Part shown: positions 37,928 through 46,910 of the stretch, piece by piece
Layout of the letters: each line of letters starts with the position of its first letter
Position numbering within the stretch: position 1 is the stretch's first letter
Assembly: GCF_004339565.1 (NCBI RefSeq)
Contig: NZ_SMFZ01000001.1
Location: 372,001 to 436,000 of the forward strand
Direction: 5' to 3'
From: Pseudonocardia endophytica
GTDB taxonomy: Bacteria > Actinomycetota > Actinomycetes > Mycobacteriales > Pseudonocardiaceae
Length of the DNA: 64,000 bases
Made by a program: the position numbers and the translations under genes
Notes under the pieces: generated by a model
What the model was told of the DNA's origin: nothing
Databases searched by the model: none
What the model saw: the letters and a program-made list of their open reading frames with translations, nothing else

Positions 37928-40120
37928 GTGAGCGATCACGGGTACGACGGGGAACTGCACTCGGAACGGGAGTACGTCGCCGGACTCTACGCGCGGCTGG
38001 ACGCCGATCGCGCGCAGGCGCAGGGCGAGTACGACGCGGCGCTGGCCGGGACCGGCGGGTCGCCGATGGAGCGCGACGTGCAGGTGCGCGCGTCCGCGAA
38101 GCGGGTGAAGCGTCTGCACGTCGCGGACGACGGGCTGTGCTTCGGCCGGCTGGACGGGCTCGACGGCGCCCGGTCCTACGTCGGCCGGATCGGGCTGTTC
38201 GACGAGCAGGACGAGTTCGCACCGGTACTGCTGGACTGGCGCGCGCCCGCGGCGCGGCCGTTCTACACGGCCACGGCGGTCACGACGGAGGGGATGCGAC
38301 GGCGGCGCCAGTTCCACACCCGCGGGCGCCGGGTGCTCGACTTCACCGACGAGGTGTTCGGACGGCCGGCGGCCGGCGAGCGGGGCGACGCGGCGCTGCT
38401 CGCGGCCGTGAACGCCCCGCGCGGCGAGGGGATGCGCGACATCGTCGCGACGATCCAGGCCGAGCAGGACGAGATCATCCGGTCCGAGCACGCCGGCGTC
38501 ATGGTGATCGAGGGCGGCCCGGGCACCGGGAAGACGGTGGTGGCGCTGCACCGCGTCGCCTACCTGCTCTACACCCAGCGGGAACGGATGGAGCGGCACG
38601 GCGCACTCGTCGTCGGGCCGAACCCGGCGTTCCTGGACCACATCGGACGGGTGCTGCCGTCGCTCGGCGAGACCGACGTCGTGTTCATGACCCCCGGCAG
38701 CCTCCTGCCCGGCCTGCGGGCCACGGCCGAGGACGCGCCGGACGTCGCGCGGACCAAGGGCTCGCTCGGAATGCTCGACGTGCTGGCGGCCGCGATCGCC
38801 GACCGGCAGGCCGTGCCGTCGGACCCGATCCCGATCGAGCTGGAGGACGTCACCGGACGGATCGACGCCGGCACGGCCGGATGGGCGCGGGACGAGGCCC
38901 GGGCGACCGGGCTGCCGCACAACGAGGCACGGCCGACGTTCGACGAGATCGTCACCTACGTCGTCGTCGAACGGGCGGTGTCGCGGATCGGGCGGGGCTG
39001 GCTGTCCCGTTCGGACACCGCGGCCCGCGACGACCTGCGTGACCAGGTGCGCCGGGAACTCGAGGAGCACAAGGCGTTCCACGCCGCGCTCGACGAGCTG
39101 TGGCCGATCCTCACGCCGGAGTCGCTCCTCGGCACGCTGTACTCGTCGGTGGACCGGCTGAGCGCGGCGGGTGCCGACGCGTCGCTGTGGCGAGCCGACG
39201 GCGAGGCTTGGACCGTGTCCGACGTCCCGCTGCTCGACGAGCTGGTCGACCTGCTGGGCCGGGACACGGTCGCCGCCGCGGCGTCCGACGCCGCGACCGC
39301 CCGGGAGCGCGCCGCGGAACGGGAGTACGCCGAGGGCGTGCTCGACATCCTCACGCTCGACCGCGAGGAGATGGACGAGGACCTGCTGTTCGGCGCCGGG
39401 GACCTGACCCACGGCGGGACGATCGCCGAGCGGTTCGAGGAACGGGACCACCGCGAGCTCGCCGAACGTGCCGCCGCCGACCGGGACTGGACGTACCGGC
39501 ACGTCGTCGTCGACGAGGCACAGGAACTGTCCGAGATGGACTGGCGGGTGCTGATGCGTCGCTGTCCAGGGCGGTCGTTCACGGTCGTCGGGGACCTCGC
39601 GCAGCGCCGCTCGGCCGCCGGGGCGCGGTCGTGGGCGACGATGCTGGAGCCGTACGTCCCGGGGCGCTGGGAGTACCGGTCGTTGACGGTCAACTACCGG
39701 ACACCGTCGGAGATCATGACCGTTGCGGCGTCGCTGCTCGCGGCGTTCGCGCCGGACGTCCGCCCGCCGGACTCGGTGCGGTCGTCCGGGACGCGGCCGT
39801 GGTCGCTCCGGACGCGGGACCTCGCTCCGGCGATCGCGGACTTCGTCGCCGCGGAGGCCGACCGGGACGGCACGAGCGTCGTGATCGGACCACCCGGTGT
39901 GCCGGGCACGGTGCCGCCGTCCGAGACGAAGGGCCTGGAGTTCGACGCCGTACTCGTCGTCGAGCCGGACCGGATCCTGGCCGAGGGCCCGCAGGGGGCG
40001 GCGGACCTCTACGTCGCGCTCACCCGCGCCACCCAACGTCTCGGGGTGGTGCACGCGGGTCGGCTTCCGGAGTCCCTGCGTGGGTTGGAGGAGGTGAGTC
40101 CCGCGGCGCGAGGTCTCTGA
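37928..40120 (+). CDS. helR: HelD-family RNA polymerase-associated ATPase, probable HelR rifamycin-resistance protein
   Basis: The 730-residue UvrD/Rep-like motor has Walker A GGPGTGKTVVALHR near residue 195, VDEAQELSEMDWR (motif II), VVGDLAQRRSAAGARSW (III), VNYRTPSEIM (IV), KGLEFDAVLVV (V) and DLYVALTRATQRL (VI). A basic, coiled N-terminal segment (HSEREYVAGLYARLDADRAQ) is typical of HelD proteins that insert into RNA polymerase. HelR proteins of actinomycetes displace bound rifamycins and are induced by them through an RAE; one is seen upstream. The GTG at 37928 is preferred because an earlier in-frame start would overlap the palindrome. Distinguishing HelR from plain HelD needs alignment. 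Confidence 0.85.
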   Translation: MSDHGYDGELHSEREYVAGLYARLDADRAQAQGEYDAALAGTGGSPMERDVQVRASAKRVKRLHVADDGLCFGRLDGLDGARSYVGRIGLFDEQDEFAPVLLDWRAPAARPFYTATAVTTEGMRRRRQFHTRGRRVLDFTDEVFGRPAAGERGDAALLAAVNAPRGEGMRDIVATIQAEQDEIIRSEHAGVMVIEGGPGTGKTVVALHRVAYLLYTQRERMERHGALVVGPNPAFLDHIGRVLPSLGETDVVFMTPGSLLPGLRATAEDAPDVARTKGSLGMLDVLAAAIADRQAVPSDPIPIELEDVTGRIDAGTAGWARDEARATGLPHNEARPTFDEIVTYVVVERAVSRIGRGWLSRSDTAARDDLRDQVRRELEEHKAFHAALDELWPILTPESLLGTLYSSVDRLSAAGADASLWRADGEAWTVSDVPLLDELVDLLGRDTVAAAASDAATARERAAEREYAEGVLDILTLDREEMDEDLLFGAGDLTHGGTIAERFEERDHRELAERAAADRDWTYRHVVVDEAQELSEMDWRVLMRRCPGRSFTVVGDLAQRRSAAGARSWATMLEPYVPGRWEYRSLTVNYRTPSEIMTVAASLLAAFAPDVRPPDSVRSSGTRPWSLRTRDLAPAIADFVAAEADRDGTSVVIGPPGVPGTVPPSETKGLEFDAVLVVEPDRILAEGPQGAADLYVALTRATQRLGVVHAGRLPESLRGLEEVSPAARGL

Positions 40121-40290
40121 GCGGCGGGTACCGGATCCGGCGGGGCGGCTTCGTCGGGATCGTGCGCGAGCGCGCCGCAGTGCACCGAGATGCAGCCCAG
40201 CAGGGCGAAATGATCACTATGGCCCGCTGAACCGCATCTCCGCACGGGTTCCTACGGGCATCACTCGTCCGGCTGGGAGTTCCTGCTGCG

Positions 40291-41025
40291 TCAGGCCGGA
40301 TTCAGGTCCACGAGCAGCATGTCCCGGACCGTCCGGCCGGCGTACGGGTCGAGCGGGACGATCGGAGACACCGCGTGCCGCACCGCCGTGTCGTCGACCA
40401 GGACCGAGTCCAGAGGAGACCCGAGGGTGAACACCACGTCGGGGCGTCCGGTGCGGTGGATCCGTGACTCGCCGCCCCGGGCGTTCTCACGGCGGACGAG
40501 ATGCATGCCGACGAACGAGTGACCGTCACGGTGCACGCCCTCCGGCGTCGGCAGGCCCGACTCCCCCGCCCGGGCGACCACGCGGATCGCGTGCAGCCCG
40601 ACCACCCACTCCCGGCTCGGGCGGACCTGCCCGGCGACGGTCAGATCGAACGCGACGAGAGCGCCAAGGCAGGGGTCGGCCAGCGTCGACGACGACAGGG
40701 GTGCGAAGTGCCGCTCGGCGTCCCGCCACATCGGGATGACGTCCTGGCGGAACCCGCGGTGCGGCAGCGGCTCCGTCGCGAACCCGTCCGGCGTGGACAC
40801 GGCCCGCACCAGGCCGTAGCGACGGAACCGGTAGGCGCCGCCGTCGGCCAGGTCCGCGTCCGGCTCGAGGTCCTCCCAGACGGCGCGGAACGCGTCGAAC
40901 TCCGGCCGGGTCGTGCCGGGGGACAGCTCCCGCGCCGTGAACCGGGCGAACCCGTCCCCGGCCACGGAATCCGCCACGGACGCGGCCGTTCCGGTCGTGA
41001 CGGTCTCACGGACGTCGTGCGGCAT
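40291..41025 (-). CDS. 2OG-Fe(II) dioxygenase family protein (BsmA/IDO-like)
   Basis: The 244-residue protein contains an H-x-D pair in GVHRDGHSFVGMHLV near residue 165 and a distal His in VRHAVSPIVPLDP near 220, the iron triad of the double-stranded beta-helix. The pattern HRDGH-x-FVG matches the family including amino-acid hydroxylases such as isoleucine dioxygenase. The ATG at 41025 follows GGGGA. It stands alone between helR and the aldehyde dehydrogenase operon. The gap 40121-40290 shows nothing clear. The substrate is unknown. Confidence 0.75.
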   Translation of the reverse strand: MPHDVRETVTTGTAASVADSVAGDGFARFTARELSPGTTRPEFDAFRAVWEDLEPDADLADGGAYRFRRYGLVRAVSTPDGFATEPLPHRGFRQDVIPMWRDAERHFAPLSSSTLADPCLGALVAFDLTVAGQVRPSREWVVGLHAIRVVARAGESGLPTPEGVHRDGHSFVGMHLVRRENARGGESRIHRTGRPDVVFTLGSPLDSVLVDDTAVRHAVSPIVPLDPYAGRTVRDMLLVDLNPA

Positions 41026-41208
41026 CAGGTCCCCAACCGGTCGGCCACGACTCCACATTTCCGTCACCGACCGTGCACGGGCAAGCCTTCCGTGGCCGGT
41101 CCCACCGGGTTGTCGTAGAGCGCGCCGGTGGAGCGGGCGAGTCCGGCGACGCGTTCGCGGAGCTCGGGCGGGTGCACGACCTCGATCCGTCGAGGCGTCG
41201 GGCCGGGC

Positions 41209-41362
41209 CGACGACAACCCGGTCGGCGGCTGGTACGGCACGAAGAACGGCCTGCGCGGCCGGTTCGGCAACTACGTGCCGCCCGTCCTGGAGGCGCTCG
41301 GACTCGTCGAGCTGGAGCACAACGCCCGCAACAACCGGGTCCGGGCCGTCAGAGGAAGCTGA
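41209..41362 (+). pseudogene. Unidentified coding fragment
   Basis: In the 323-bp gap beside the dioxygenase gene one plus frame reads DDNPVGGWYGTKNGLRGRFG followed by NYVPPVLEALGLVELEHNAR, and stops at 41360-41362 inside the end of the aldehyde dehydrogenase gene. Nearly every third codon base is G or C and the composition is protein-like, unlike the Arg/Ala-rich shadow frames. There is no start or ribosome site. A second protein-like stretch (VHPPELRERVAGLARSTGAL) runs the other way at about 41068-41180. Both look like gene debris. The family was not recognised. Confidence 0.3.
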
Positions 41363-42875
41363 CGTTCTGGGCGAGCGTCAGCCGGTCGTCGTAGTTCACC
41401 GTGTTCGTGGCCCGGCGCATGTAGCCGCGCCAGGCGTCCGATCCGGACTCGCGTCCGCCGCCGGTCTCCTTCTCCCCGCCGAACGCACCGCCGATCTCGG
41501 CGCCCGACGTGCCGACGTTGACGTTCGCGATGCCGCAGTCCGACCCGTCGGCGGCCAGGAACCGCTCCGCCTCCTGCTGGTCGCGGGTGAACACCGACGA
41601 CGAGAACCCGTGCGGCACAGCGTTGTTCAGGGCGATGGCCTCGTCGAAGTCGTCGTAGGTCAGCACGTGCAGGACCGGCGCGAACGTCTCCTCCCGCACG
41701 ACGTCCGTCTGCTCCGGCATCCGGACGATCGACGGCTCCACGTACGCCGCGTCCGGGGCGACGTCGGCGAACCGCCTGCCGCCGCCGACGAGCGCGGTGC
41801 CGCCGTCGTCGCGGGCCCTGGCGAGCGCCCGGTCCATGGTGTCCGCCGCGGACCTGGTGATCAGCGGCCCGACGAGCGTGCCGTCGGAGAACGGATCGCC
41901 GATCGGCAGCGTCCGGTACGCGGTCGTGAGGCGGTCGAGCAGCTCGTCGGCGACGTCCCGGTGCACGATCAACCTGCGCAGCGTCGTGCACCGCTGCCCG
42001 GCCGTGCCGGCGGCCGCGAACACGATCCCCGGCAACGCGAGCTCGAGGTCGGCGGACCGGCCGACGACCGACGCGTTGTTGCCGCCCAGCTCCAGCAGGC
42101 TGCGCCCGAACCGGGCGGCGACCCGCGGCCCGACCTCCCGGCCCATGCGCGTCGAACCGGTGGCACTGACCAGCGCGACCCGGGGGTCGTCGACCAGCCG
42201 CTCCCCCACCTCGCGGTCGCCGAGCAGCAGCCGGTGCACGGCGGTCGGCGCGCCGACGTCGGACGCCGCGCGCTCGAGCAGGTGCGACGCGGCCAGCGAC
42301 ACGAGCGGCGTCAGCTCGGACGGCTTCCAGACGACGGTGTCGCCGCAGACCAGCGCGATCGCGGTGTTCCACGACCACACGGCCGCGGGGAAGTTGAACG
42401 CCGAGATCACCCCGACGACGCCGAGCGGGTGCCACGTCTCGGCGAGCCGGTGCCCCGGCCGCTCGGAGGCGATCGTGCGCCCGTAGAGCTGGCGGGACTG
42501 ACCGACCGCGAAGTCGCAGATGTCGACCATCTCCTGGACCTCGCCGAGCGACTCCGAGTGGATCTTCCCGGCCTCGGCGGTGATCAGGTCGGCGAGGTCC
42601 TCCCGGTGCTCCCGCAGCAGGTCACCGAGGCGGCGCACCAGCTCACCGCGCCGGGGTGCGGGCGTCGTGCGCCAGATGCGGAAGGCGTCGTGTGCCTCGG
42701 CGACGGCCCGGTCGGCCGCGTCCGGGGTCGTCACCGGGACGTCGACGAGCTTGCCACCGGTGATCGGCGTGCGGGCGCGCAGCCCGTCCCCGACGGGCCG
42801 GTCGAGACCGATCCGGCCGAGTGCCCGCAGTGCCCGGGCCTGGATGTCGTCAGTGCCCGGCAGGGTGTCCGCCAT
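41349..42875 (-). CDS. ALDH7-type aldehyde dehydrogenase
   Basis: The 508-residue NAD(P)-dependent dehydrogenase has AFNFPAAVWSWNTAIALVCG, ELGGNNASVV, the catalytic Cys in AGQRCTTLRR, and EETFAPVLHVL. The C-terminal GGGRESGSDAWRGYMRRATN is characteristic of ALDH7 enzymes (aminoadipate semialdehyde / piperideine-6-carboxylate dehydrogenases). It is the last gene of the Rieske oxygenase operon, 48 bp after the acyl-CoA ligase. It may oxidise an aldehyde in that pathway or serve lysine catabolism independently. Confidence 0.9.
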   Translation of the reverse strand: MADTLPGTDDIQARALRALGRIGLDRPVGDGLRARTPITGGKLVDVPVTTPDAADRAVAEAHDAFRIWRTTPAPRRGELVRRLGDLLREHREDLADLITAEAGKIHSESLGEVQEMVDICDFAVGQSRQLYGRTIASERPGHRLAETWHPLGVVGVISAFNFPAAVWSWNTAIALVCGDTVVWKPSELTPLVSLAASHLLERAASDVGAPTAVHRLLLGDREVGERLVDDPRVALVSATGSTRMGREVGPRVAARFGRSLLELGGNNASVVGRSADLELALPGIVFAAAGTAGQRCTTLRRLIVHRDVADELLDRLTTAYRTLPIGDPFSDGTLVGPLITRSAADTMDRALARARDDGGTALVGGGRRFADVAPDAAYVEPSIVRMPEQTDVVREETFAPVLHVLTYDDFDEAIALNNAVPHGFSSSVFTRDQQEAERFLAADGSDCGIANVNVGTSGAEIGGAFGGEKETGGGRESGSDAWRGYMRRATNTVNYDDRLTLAQNVSFL

Positions 42876-42923
42876 CGGTCGCTCTCCCGTCCTCGCCCGC
42901 GACCCAGCGTCGCACGCCCCGGG

Positions 42924-44624
42924 TCAGCGACCTCCTCCGAGCACCTCCACGGCGCGGGCGGCGAGGCGGAACTTCTGCACCTTGCCGGTCGGCGTCGTCG
43001 GCAGCCGGTCGGCCGTGGTCAGCAGCGCGTGCTTGGGCACCTTGAACCGGGCCAGCTTCTCCCGGCAGACGGCGAGCACGTCGTCCGGCGTGACCGTCGC
43101 CCCCGGCTCCGGGACGACCCAGACGCACCCGACCTCGCCCCACCGGTCGTCGGGGACCCCGACGGCGTACGCCTGGCTGATCCCGGCCAGTCCGGTCAGC
43201 AGCTCCTCGATCTCCTTCGGCATCACCAGCTCGCCGCCCGACTTGTAGAGCTCCTTGCTGCGCCCGGTGATCTGGAGGTACCCGTCGGCGCGGATCCGCC
43301 CGAGGTCCCCGGAGTGCACCCACCCGTCGCGCAGGGTCGCCGCCGTCTCCTCCGGCTTCTCCCAGTACCCCAGCATGTGGGTCGGGCCCCGGGAGACGAG
43401 CTCGCCCTCGACGTCGTCCGGGAGCCGCTCGCCGGTCAGCGGGTCGGACGTGCCGTAGACGCACAGGTCGCCGTCGCGCTCCGGGATGCCGGCCACGCCC
43501 GCCATCTTGACCCGGCCGACGGTCGCCGAGTGGCGTTCGAGGTCGTCCTCGGGCAGCGACATCGTCATCGCACCACCGCACTCGGTCATCCCGTAGCCGG
43601 TGGTGATCTCGGTGATGCCCAGCTCGGAGATCACCTTCTCCCACAACCAGACCGGGCCCGGTGCGGCTCCGGACAGGAGCGCGACCACGGAGGACAGATC
43701 GCGGGTCCGACGGTCCGGGTGCTCGAGCAGCGCGACCGTCATCGTCGGCACGCAGAGGATCTCGGTGGCCCGGTGCCGCTCGATCCCGGCGAAGTAGTCA
43801 CCCGGCGAGAACTGCAGCCGGGGCACGATGGCGCCGCCGACCGTCATGGCCGCGAGCAGGCCCTCGACGTAGCCGAACATGTGGTAGCAGGGCAACGAGA
43901 ACAGGACCCGCCGCCCGTCCTCGAACGCCCTGGTCAGCGCGGACGCGTACCCGGTGCGCAGCACGGCGTCGTGGGTGACCGTGACGCCCTTCGGCGACCC
44001 GGTCGTGCCGGACGTGTAGAGGATGTCGCCCGGATCGTGCGGGCGTCGTTCGACGGCCTCGGTGCCGCCGGGGGAGCCGTCGCCCAGCACCGCGAGGTCC
44101 TCGACGGTCCGGACGCCGGCCCTGGCGGGGCGCTCGGTCGGCAGCTGCACGACGGCGCGCAGGTCCGGCAGCTCCGCCACGGGGCCCGCATCCCAGCCGG
44201 GCGCGATCTCGTCGAGCATCGCGGGGTAGTCGAGATCGCCGAAGCCGGTCATGGTCACGAGCACCTCGCACCGCGACTGCCGCAGCACGTAGGCGAGCTC
44301 CGCTGCGCGGTAGAGGAAGTTGAACGGGATCGCCGCCGCCCCGGCCCGCGCGATCGCGAACTTCACGGCCGCGAACTCGGCATGGTTCGCCATGACCATC
44401 CCGACCCGGTCACCGGGCCGCACCCCGAGCGCGACGAGGCCGTCGGCCAGCCGGCGGGACTCGCGGGCGACGTCGGCGTAGGTCAGGGTGACGTCGTCGG
44501 TGAGCACGAGCGGGCGGTCGCCGAACTCGTCGGCGCAGCGGTCCAGGAAACCGTCCAACGTGGTCGGTTCCCACGTCGGGTGGCGGCTCTCCAGCCGGGC
44601 CCGACGGTCCGCGATCGACTCCAT
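42924..44624 (-). CDS. AMP-dependent acyl-CoA ligase
   Basis: The 566-residue adenylate-forming enzyme activates a carboxylate to its CoA thioester. Motifs are DILYTSGTTGSPKGVTVTHD (A3), GYGMTECGGAM (A5), SGDLGRIRADGYLQITGRSK (A7-A8) and PTTPTGKVQKFRL with the catalytic Lys. The ATG at 44624 is preferred because GGGGAG lies six bases upstream. A GTG two codons earlier overlaps the preceding stop. It is flanked by two enoyl-CoA hydratases and an aldehyde dehydrogenase. Whether the substrate is aromatic or aliphatic is not evident. Confidence 0.9.
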   Translation of the reverse strand: MESIADRRARLESRHPTWEPTTLDGFLDRCADEFGDRPLVLTDDVTLTYADVARESRRLADGLVALGVRPGDRVGMVMANHAEFAAVKFAIARAGAAAIPFNFLYRAAELAYVLRQSRCEVLVTMTGFGDLDYPAMLDEIAPGWDAGPVAELPDLRAVVQLPTERPARAGVRTVEDLAVLGDGSPGGTEAVERRPHDPGDILYTSGTTGSPKGVTVTHDAVLRTGYASALTRAFEDGRRVLFSLPCYHMFGYVEGLLAAMTVGGAIVPRLQFSPGDYFAGIERHRATEILCVPTMTVALLEHPDRRTRDLSSVVALLSGAAPGPVWLWEKVISELGITEITTGYGMTECGGAMTMSLPEDDLERHSATVGRVKMAGVAGIPERDGDLCVYGTSDPLTGERLPDDVEGELVSRGPTHMLGYWEKPEETAATLRDGWVHSGDLGRIRADGYLQITGRSKELYKSGGELVMPKEIEELLTGLAGISQAYAVGVPDDRWGEVGCVWVVPEPGATVTPDDVLAVCREKLARFKVPKHALLTTADRLPTTPTGKVQKFRLAARAVEVLGGGR

Positions 44625-44626
44625 GC

Positions 44627-45430
44627 TCACTCCCCTGTGAAGACGGGTGCGCGACGTTCCAGGACGGCGGCCAGGCCCTCGCGGGCGTCGGCCGTCCCGG
44701 ACAGCTCGGAGACCGTGCGGGCCTCCTCCGGCAGCTGGGCCTCGACGCGGCCGCCCAGCCCGGACCAGACGAGGCGCTTCGTCGCACCGAGCGCGCGCGG
44801 CGCACCGGCGGCGAGCGTCCGTGCGATCGACTCCGCCTCGTCGTGCAGCGCGTCGTCGGCGACGACGCGGGTCACCAGCCCGATCTCGCACGCCTGGGTC
44901 GCCGAGAGGGTCGGGTTGAGCAGCAGGATCTCCATCGCCTTCCGCACGCCGACGAGCTGCGGCAGCGTCACCGACGAGCCGCCGTCGGGCGCCATCCCGA
45001 CGCGCACGGCACCGGACATGAACCGCGCCGACTCGGCCGCGACCACGATGTCGCTGGCGCACACCAGGCCCAGCCCTCCCCCGCCCGCCGCGAACCCGTG
45101 CACGGCGGCGACCACCGGCACCGGCAGCGCGAGCAGGCCCTGCGCGACGTTCTGCAGCCACGCGGTGGCCTCGCGCAGGTAGTCCGGCAGCGCCTCGCCC
45201 TTGCCCGCGAACGTCTTCACGTCGCCGCCCGCGCAGAAGTTCGGCCCCTCGCCGGTGAGCAGCAGCACCCGCAGCTCCGGGCGGCCGGTCGCGGTCATCA
45301 CGGCGTCGTAGAGCGCGCGCAGGAACTCGACGCTCATGCCGTTCGACGCCTCGGGCCGGTTCAGCCGCAGCCGGGCGACGCCGTCGTCGTCGAGGTCCAG
45401 CAGCACCGGACCGGAGTCGATCAGCTTCAC
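44627..45430 (-). CDS. Enoyl-CoA hydratase/isomerase family protein
   Basis: The 267-residue crotonase-fold protein has the oxyanion-hole motifs FCAGGDVKTF near residue 65 and VHGFAAGGGGLGLVCASD near 110. The following RVGMAPDGGSSVTLPQLVG carries Asp where hydratases have the second catalytic Glu, so isomerase, hydrolase or ring-handling activity is as likely as hydration. The GTG start overlaps the previous stop (GTGA). It is closely related in motif pattern to the plus-strand crotonase at 49253, which has LTADGGSTWFLPRLIG. Confidence 0.88.
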   Translation of the reverse strand: MKLIDSGPVLLDLDDDGVARLRLNRPEASNGMSVEFLRALYDAVMTATGRPELRVLLLTGEGPNFCAGGDVKTFAGKGEALPDYLREATAWLQNVAQGLLALPVPVVAAVHGFAAGGGGLGLVCASDIVVAAESARFMSGAVRVGMAPDGGSSVTLPQLVGVRKAMEILLLNPTLSATQACEIGLVTRVVADDALHDEAESIARTLAAGAPRALGATKRLVWSGLGGRVEAQLPEEARTVSELSGTADAREGLAAVLERRAPVFTGE

Positions 45431-46191
45431 GTGCCGTTCCTTCCGCCGTGGCGCGCGAGGCCCGGTCCGGCCCGCTCCTCGCCGAGATGGGCGATGATCT
45501 CGTCGGTCTCCATGGCGAGGCCGTCGGTCAGCGGACCGCGCAGCCCGGCCCGGACCAGGTGCTTGATCCGTGTGAGCGCGGCCGGGTCCTTGGCCAGCAG
45601 GTTCGCCACGACGCCGTCCACGGTGGACTCGAACCGCTCGGCAGGCGCGGCGGAGTGCACGAGACCCCACTGCGCGGCAACGGCTCCGGAGATCCGCTCG
45701 CCGAGCAGGATGTGCCCGAGTGCCCGCTGTGGCCCGACGAGCCGTGGCAGGCGTTGCGACCCGCCTCCGCCCGGGATCATGCCGAGGTTCGCGTGGTTGT
45801 CGGCGAGCACCGCGTCCTCGCGCACGACGGCGACGTCCACCGACTGGATCAGCTCGAACCCGCCCGCCATCGCGTACCCCTCGACGGCGGCGACGACCGG
45901 GACGGGCAGCTCCGCGATCAGCTCGCAGGCCCCGACGAACGTCTCGAACAGCGGCCGCATCGCCTCCGGGCCCTGCGCCCGCAGCCGGGCGACCTCGTCG
46001 AAATCGCCGCCGGCGCAGAAGTGCCCGCCCGCCCCACGCACGACGATCACCCGGGCCCGTTCGGCCGCGTCGAGCAACGCGTCGTGCAACGCGGACGCCA
46101 GCTCGACGGTGATCGCGTTGCGCGCGTGCGGGCGGTTCAGCGTCAGGTGCGCGACACCACCGTCCACACGGGACAGGATCGGCGCGGTCAT
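45427..46191 (-). CDS. Enoyl-CoA hydratase/isomerase family protein
   Basis: The 254-residue crotonase-fold protein has LTLNRPHARNAITVEL, FCAGGDFDEV and VEGYAMAGGFELIQSVD. NLGMIPGGGGSQRLPRLVG lacks both usual catalytic glutamates (Gly and Gly at those positions), so true hydratase activity is uncertain. The start overlaps the stop of the 72-residue gene (ATGA) and its own stop overlaps the next GTG, so translation is tightly coupled through the operon. Confidence 0.88.
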   Translation of the reverse strand: MTAPILSRVDGGVAHLTLNRPHARNAITVELASALHDALLDAAERARVIVVRGAGGHFCAGGDFDEVARLRAQGPEAMRPLFETFVGACELIAELPVPVVAAVEGYAMAGGFELIQSVDVAVVREDAVLADNHANLGMIPGGGGSQRLPRLVGPQRALGHILLGERISGAVAAQWGLVHSAAPAERFESTVDGVVANLLAKDPAALTRIKHLVRAGLRGPLTDGLAMETDEIIAHLGEERAGPGLARHGGRNGT

Positions 46192-46406
46192 GCGTCCTCC
46201 CGCCACCGGTCGGCCGCGGGGTCGAGCAGCCGCCGCAGGTTGCCCTCCGGTAGCCACACCAGCGTCTCCAGCTCCAGCGCGTCCAGGAACCGCACCCGAC
46301 CGGTGCGCAGGTCCTCCAGGCGCACCCGACGGCTGTTCGCGTCGGCGTCGATGCGCACGGAGACCTCCGCGAACTCGTTGCCGACGACGTCGGGCGGAAT
46401 CTCCAC
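46188..46406 (-). CDS. Conserved-looking 72-residue protein in the Rieske operon
   Basis: The acidic 72-residue protein (MEIPPDVVGNEFAEVSVRID at the start) has no Cys, no membrane segment and no recognised motif. A predicted beta-rich first half (VRLEDLRTGRVRFLDALELE) is followed by a Leu/Arg helix. It lies 12 bp after the oxygenase beta subunit and overlaps the next crotonase start (ATGA), so it is translated with the operon. It might be a small assembly or regulatory partner of the oxygenase. No function is assigned. Confidence 0.65.
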   Translation of the reverse strand: MEIPPDVVGNEFAEVSVRIDADANSRRVRLEDLRTGRVRFLDALELETLVWLPEGNLRRLLDPAADRWREDA

Positions 46407-46418
46407 GGCTGTCGTCCC

Positions 46419-46910
46419 TCAGATCAGGAACGACAGGGTCGGGAGCGGGCGGTCGTTGTCCACGAGCTCGACCTTCTTGGCGGACATGGCGATCTCACCG
46501 TCGACGACGCGCAGCCGGTAGGTGTAGCGACCGGCCCAGATCTCCTTGCCGCGCTCGCGGGACTCGACGAGCACGAAGTTCGCCCCGACGACCGTGTCCG
46601 CGCCCTCGACGCCGAGGACCTCCACGTTGGACACCACGCGCCGCAGCCGCGACCGCGGGGTCTGCGAGTGGCGCTTCCCGGTCCGGTACTGCCGGATCCG
46701 GGTGGCGATCCGGTTCCGGTTGTCGTGGATGATCGACATCTGGGACATGCGGTCCGCGTCGTCGTCGCCGGCCGGCACCCAGTACACGGCGTCCGGCGTC
46801 CAGAGCGCCTCCCACTCCTCGTAGCGGTGCTCGTCGGCGAGGCGGGCCTCGCGGAACAGGAACCGTTCCACCACGCGGACGTCGAGCTCATGGTCGACGG
46901 ACGAACTCAT
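46419..46910 (-). CDS. Aromatic ring-hydroxylating dioxygenase, beta subunit
   Basis: The 163-residue SnoaL/NTF2-like subunit has the family pattern FLFREARLADEHRYEEWEALW, TPDAVYWVPAG, MSIIHDNRNRIATRIRQYRTG and a late RYTYRLRVVDGEI. Beta subunits support the alpha3beta3 assembly and have no cofactor. The ATG overlaps the alpha subunit stop (ATGA). Pairing with the alpha subunit is certain from position; substrate class is not. Confidence 0.92.
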   Translation of the reverse strand: MSSSVDHELDVRVVERFLFREARLADEHRYEEWEALWTPDAVYWVPAGDDDADRMSQMSIIHDNRNRIATRIRQYRTGKRHSQTPRSRLRRVVSNVEVLGVEGADTVVGANFVLVESRERGKEIWAGRYTYRLRVVDGEIAMSAKKVELVDNDRPLPTLSFLI

